Origin: Sipunculus nudus
Taxonomy: Eukaryota; Annelida; Sipuncula; Golfingiida; Sipunculidae
Assembly: GCA_026874595.1 (NCBI GenBank)
Contig: CM049308.1
Span: 42,353,327 to 42,417,326, forward strand
Length of the DNA stretch: 64,000 nucleotides
Direction: 5' to 3'
Part shown: in pieces, positions 59,993 through 64,000 of the stretch
Layout of the letters: the number at the start of each line of letters is the position of its first letter
How positions within the stretch are numbered: the first letter of the stretch is position 1
Translations under genes and position numbers: made by a program
The notes under the pieces: generated by a model
Databases searched by the model: none
What the model saw: only the letters and a program-made list of their open reading frames with translations
What the model was told of the DNA's origin: nothing

Positions 59993-61690
59993 ATGGGGAT
60001 TCCTCGGTGTTATGCTTGCGCCCTCTATGGATGCACCACTGAATAATAAATATGGCATAATAAACCCTAATACGGCATTAAAAATATAGTTATAAATTAC
60101 CATGTCATTCAATAAAAACAGTAATATATTTTCCATACGTTGAACAAATATGAAAATTCAATATATCCCAGTAGGTCATCGCTGGAAAAAACATACATGT
60201 ATCAAATACAAAACGAAATGTCCTTCAATATGTTAGAGTTCTACGATATTTAAAAAAAGGTAAAATATATCTTAGAAAAGGGATACAACAGTCCAGGTAA
60301 TATATAACATACTAATACATGTGTGATTATAAAATCTTATCGATTTGTATATTTAAGCAAATCATTTTTTTTAAACTAAAATCAATTCTTTTTCAAGTTT
60401 TAACTCTTTCTTTCAAACTTTTTCAATCTTGATATTTATATATTAAAATTCACTCCTGATGTTTCAACATCACATTTCAACTTCAAATAAATGGATATTT
60501 AATAATATTTTAAAGTATATTTGCAACTGATTTCACTCTCATACGTTATAATATGTGCATGATAAGGGCATGTAAACAGAATGTGCTCCCTTCAACTTCG
60601 GATTACTGTATACGATTACAAGGATCTCGATAAGAAATTACAATTTTGAATGTAAAATCTTTAATAAATAACCATATAGAATCTTTATCGACACGTAAGA
60701 CATCTGGGGCTTCAAGTAAAAGTCTGTCTAGAGGTGACCTGGTGTCTTAAAGATGCTACGGGATATAGGCATTTTTATTGAACCTGTTGCTCATCTTTAT
60801 GATTCATTCCTTTAAATTCCACATAAAAATGATGACACCATGCAATAATGGAACCAAACCGGATTGATGAATCAAGTTAGACATTTACCGCTAAGATAAA
60901 TATTTCAATTACAAATATTAATTATTCCCATTCTACTTTTGCTGTATAGTAATTTTTTATCTTTATATAAAAATATATGCATCTGAATATTCGGTGTATA
61001 CTCACTATTTTTATTTTATTCTTATATTTTTATGCTCAGAAACAAAATTAACCGGACTATAATCGGAATTCTCGATACAGAAGTACCGTGCGCTTTCGGA
61101 CCCCCTTCTCTCCGGACTTAATAGTTGCTGGTATCAGGTTCTATAAATAAACAGAATTTTTTATATCTATAACATTTGCTCTGTAACAATTTATTTTTAA
61201 ACATTTAATGAACTTTTTTTGGCTATGCAAAATGTTTTGTTTGATGTTTTATTGATTTTTTAGTTGACGTATTTTACAAATATATATATATATATAAAGT
61301 ATATAAATGTTTGTGTCCTGTGGTTTTGCAAATTTTCAGAACATTAATTTGATGAATATTGTGCCTAACTGCATAAAAAATATCGATTATATATTGAATC
61401 GTTCTGCAAAAACAGAAACTATTGTTTTTTTATATGATTGTAAAATGTTACAATCGGGATCATATCTATTTACACATGCATTGTGTATTTTTTTCTGTCA
61501 AGGTTTTGTTAATGTTTGTGGTTATTTTTAATTTTGCAGGATACGTCTGATGAAATCAGTAGCAAACAAATTTTTGTAAAGCATCATGTATATTATGCTA
61601 TTTTGGCAAAATTTCAAAACATGAATTGAAACAGGTTCCATTTACAGCAGGTACATATATAGGGGAAAATATCACATTGCAATGTGATTA

Positions 61691-61691
<1 letters not shown>

Positions 61692-61747
<56 letters not shown>

Positions 61748-61763
61748 CATATATATATATATA
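61692..61763. repeat. (TA)n microsatellite
   Basis: About 35 TA repeats with one interruption (acatac). Confidence 0.95.
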
Positions 61764-62463
61764 AATGTGTGCAACCTGACCATGAAATGTAAAATATAAT
61801 TTGGCATAAAAAGTATTACATAATAGATAAGAGTTTAAGAGATTCATAATCATGATTAAATTGTTTGGTCAATGGAAGAGGAAAAGGTTTTTCAATTGAT
61901 ACATGATAAATAAAATATTTTGTTCGAAACACCCTTGTTAAAACATTTACTGGACGTTTTGTGGTTCTGTCAAATTATCTGTTTAAGTCTCTATGATATT
62001 ATCAGGGTAATTTTAAAATATTATCAAATTTTTATTTTTTTTTCATGTTTCCACAAACAAAAAATATGGTAATAGCGAAAATATTGATGAGTAATTATAT
62101 AATCTTGTTTTACAAAATGAAATAAAATATCAATATAATATATTATAAAAACAGCATAATTAATGTTACAAAACAGAGTTTATGATAAATATGTGTTATT
62201 TAAGAAACTGAAAATGCTTGACACGTTTGCTGACGACATGATGACCAGTGCATTAGCTATTACTGGCTAGTTTTACACATGTTATTTGGACCATAACCGG
62301 GCATTACGGAGCAAGAAATAGTCTATAACTTCAGATGGATAACTTTGATTTTTTACATAATGATAGAAAAGACCTTATTCTATCAATAAAAATAAAATGG
62401 TACTTTCTATTGATGTAGTATCATTTTAATTATGCTTCGAACATTGCTTTAATTAAAAAAATC

Positions 62464-62611
62464 CTTGCTTCCGACTTCGGACTTCCGAGTTTTTACACAT
62501 AGCCGTTTGGAAATCCCCTACCGGAAGTTATGATTCTCCCGCTGACAGACGTGGAGACGAGTTTTTCGAGTAAAACCAGCCTCGGTATTAAAAACTGCTG
62601 CACGAATACAC
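62464..62611 (+). promoter_or_regulatory. Putative promoter and 5' UTR exon of the 62.7-kb gene
   Basis: ttccgacttcggacttccg (about 62467), an ETS-type ccggaagt (62521) and gattctcccgc (62532-62542) precede a perfect splice donor (acac|gtaagt) at 62612. The last two blocks resemble those before the DUF4706 gene. The exon from about 62543 to 62611 has no ATG in a useful frame, consistent with a 5' UTR. Confidence 0.45.
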
Positions 62612-62682
62612 GTAAGTAAACCGTGGATGTAATAATTATTATTTTCCCCAACATAATAACGTTACTTTTTTTCTTAACTCAG
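62612..62682 (+). other. 71-bp intron in the 5' UTR
   Basis: Begins gtaagtaaacc and ends tttttttcttaactcag with a strong polypyrimidine tract. The ATG of the frame lies 4 bp after the acceptor. Confidence 0.5.
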
Positions 62683-62686
62683 GAAA

Positions 62687-62845
62687 ATGGCAGTTCGAGA
62701 AGTAGATGAAAATGAAAAAGTAGTGTCAGAAATGGCATGCACATCTGCACATACTAGAATTGATGCGAACCCAATAGCTTGTACTGTCACCCCATCGTCT
62801 CCAGTTCATCTAAAATCGACGTTTGGGGTGACAAGCTGTCGCTAG
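62687..62845 (+). CDS. Short open frame after a 5' UTR intron, unrecognised
   Basis: ATG four bases after a strong acceptor, in good context (gaaaATGg). The 52 codons begin MAVREVDENEKVVSEMACTS, continue with a Thr/Pro/Ser-rich stretch (IACTVTPSSPVHLKSTFGVT) and stop at TAG 62845. It may encode a 52-residue peptide or, if a donor near the end is used, the N-terminus of a larger protein. The GT sites near the stop (ggtgac, agtaac) are weak. No family was recognised. Confidence 0.4.
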   Translation: MAVREVDENEKVVSEMACTSAHTRIDANPIACTVTPSSPVHLKSTFGVTSCR

Positions 62846-64000
62846 TAACATGTCGGCTGCGAGAGTAAAATCAGACTCCTACGCTAAATTCATCAGAAAT
62901 CGGTAAATTACAAAATGTTGGCAATCAATCCTGGTGACAAAATCAAGAGCAGTGTGTTTACAGATTTAACTTCCGTTAAACATTTCCAAGATCATATATT
63001 ATCCCCTTTTTTATTGGTTTAACTTGTGACCAATGATCGCCGTCCGACTGACTGACGCGTCTGACAGACACCACGCACGTGATCTGCGTGACCTCCTTAC
63101 TGTGTCATGTACTGGCACTGGAAAACCATTTTTAACCGATATCATATAATAAAATGAGTATTTATTTTAAATATTAACATATTTTCTTAACTAAAAATCG
63201 AAGATACTGTCATATATCACGTCGTAAATATATGTGATGTCTGATTGTTCACTAGTGATCATTTCTGTGCCAAACATTTTATGTACAATCGTAATCGGGC
63301 ACAAGAACTGTCAATCATTCTAAGAGGCTTTTTGGATTGAAAATAAAATTAATACCGTCTTAAATTAGAAACAGCCAGATATTATAGAGATATAGTTAAT
63401 TTTCCAGTGTAAAATATAAAGATAACTTTATACTCCATGAAATATTGAAGTAATTATTTTACGACGTACGTGGAACTGTACGCCTATACACCCAGATCCT
63501 TGAATATGTAAAACAAGACAGTAAGTGACTTATACGCTTGAACAAATATGTATTAATACGGTTTTAACACATACTGAACAGATTTTACAAATTTTTATAT
63601 GTGTAGTACTTCCTTTATATGTATAGGCTACATGTGTACGTGCACGTGTGCGCGCTTTTGTGTGTGTGTGTGTGTATATATATAGGCCTATGTGCGTAAT
63701 ATAATTTTCATTAGTGATTGATAAAAGCACCAGTAGTTGTCACTGCCAGTGAAACAGATTTTGGGCGGAGCTGCAACACATCTTTAAATATATATGGCAC
63801 ATAGCAAACTAAATTTAAAAAATATAACCTATTATTATATGAATTGAAGTAAATAATTTTTTTTTTTTGTAATACGTTTGCCTATAACAGGCTATTCATT
63901 GTTGTAAGGAATAATACTGCGTTATAAATGTTTGTACCTTTTAAACATAAAATCTGATCACTAATAAGATTTAAAAGACGCAGAAATGTTTGATGGCTTT
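62846..64000. other. Unassigned, possibly intron of the 62.7-kb gene
   Basis: AT-rich. It contains an inverted CACGCA/TGCGTG pair at 63073-63090, a (TG)n tract at 63659-63675 and T-runs. No exon was supported. Confidence 0.45.

Larger units (their letters stand above)
58376..62463. other. AT-rich sequence without supported genes
   Basis: Contains TCGGAAGTC-type words at 58905-58915 and 59088-59160, TA-repeats at 59341-59381 and 61692-61763, and a GC-rich patch at 59820-59992 ending in G24. Frames of 60-115 codons on both strands lack motifs. Confidence 0.5.

Noticed and set aside
59749-60136. Frames on both strands across the G24 tract
   Set aside because: They run through a homopolymer (poly-Gly/poly-Pro) and show no splice signals or motifs.
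61614-61853. 79-codon minus-strand frame rich in Ile-Tyr
   Set aside because: It is the translation of a TA microsatellite.
58885-62505. A 3.6-kb transposon bounded by the inverted TATGTGTAAA...CTCGGAAGTC words
   Set aside because: No target-site duplication is visible and a third copy lies inside at 59145, so regulatory or older repeat explanations are equally good.

Overview
This is eukaryotic nuclear DNA. It is AT-rich and dominated by repeats, with short scattered exons bounded by GT/AG splice signals and a full-length LTR retrotransposon. There are no operons or Shine-Dalgarno sites. A marine invertebrate, most likely a mollusc, fits best: dispersed repeats with clustered AGGTCA half-sites, non-autonomous DNA transposons with internal tandem repeats, and a BEL/Pao element. 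That assignment is inference.

Layout. 1-7315 is a 52-bp minisatellite with higher-order structure. 9798-13857 is a second array of 51/52-bp units that runs straight into a remnant of a dispersed repeat. 14-19.4 kb holds diverged ~158-bp repeats, a non-LTR reverse transcriptase fragment and a 34-bp array. 19.4-31 kb is mostly unassigned. It contains two candidate minus-strand exons, a Helitron-like insertion, a tRNA-derived SINE, a decayed Ty3/Gypsy gag-pro, a 47-bp and a 23-bp array, and a candidate first exon at 30.6 kb. 31-38 kb is mostly unassigned, with a candidate minus-strand exon at 33.4 kb and a 30-bp array at 37.3 kb. 38-42.2 kb is an old dispersed repeat. A 1.59-kb element with terminal inverted repeats is inserted in it and carries ten copies of a TAACGGTGTCGAG-like motif.

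The clearest gene begins at 43.9-44.3 kb. It encodes a DUF4706 (C1orf198-like) domain. Its apparent exon 2 is split by a 7,665-bp BEL/Pao retrotransposon (44384-52048). The element lies antisense to the gene, has 705-bp LTRs and an exact 5-bp AGCAG target duplication, and its gag-pol is broken by stops and frameshifts. 52.4-58 kb holds further copies of the old repeat, with a recurring GGTGGCGCCACC palindrome, and a nested element whose ~290-bp units contain nuclear-receptor-type half-site arrays. The last 6 kb is AT-rich and ends with a second likely gene start at 62.5-62.85 kb: a 5' UTR exon, a 71-bp intron and a 52-codon frame. This start shares short promoter-like blocks with the DUF4706 gene.

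The long open frames in the minisatellites are periodicity artefacts, not genes. Exon calls rest on splice signals and open frames read by eye, and the full gene models are not visible. Copy numbers and divergences are hand counts.
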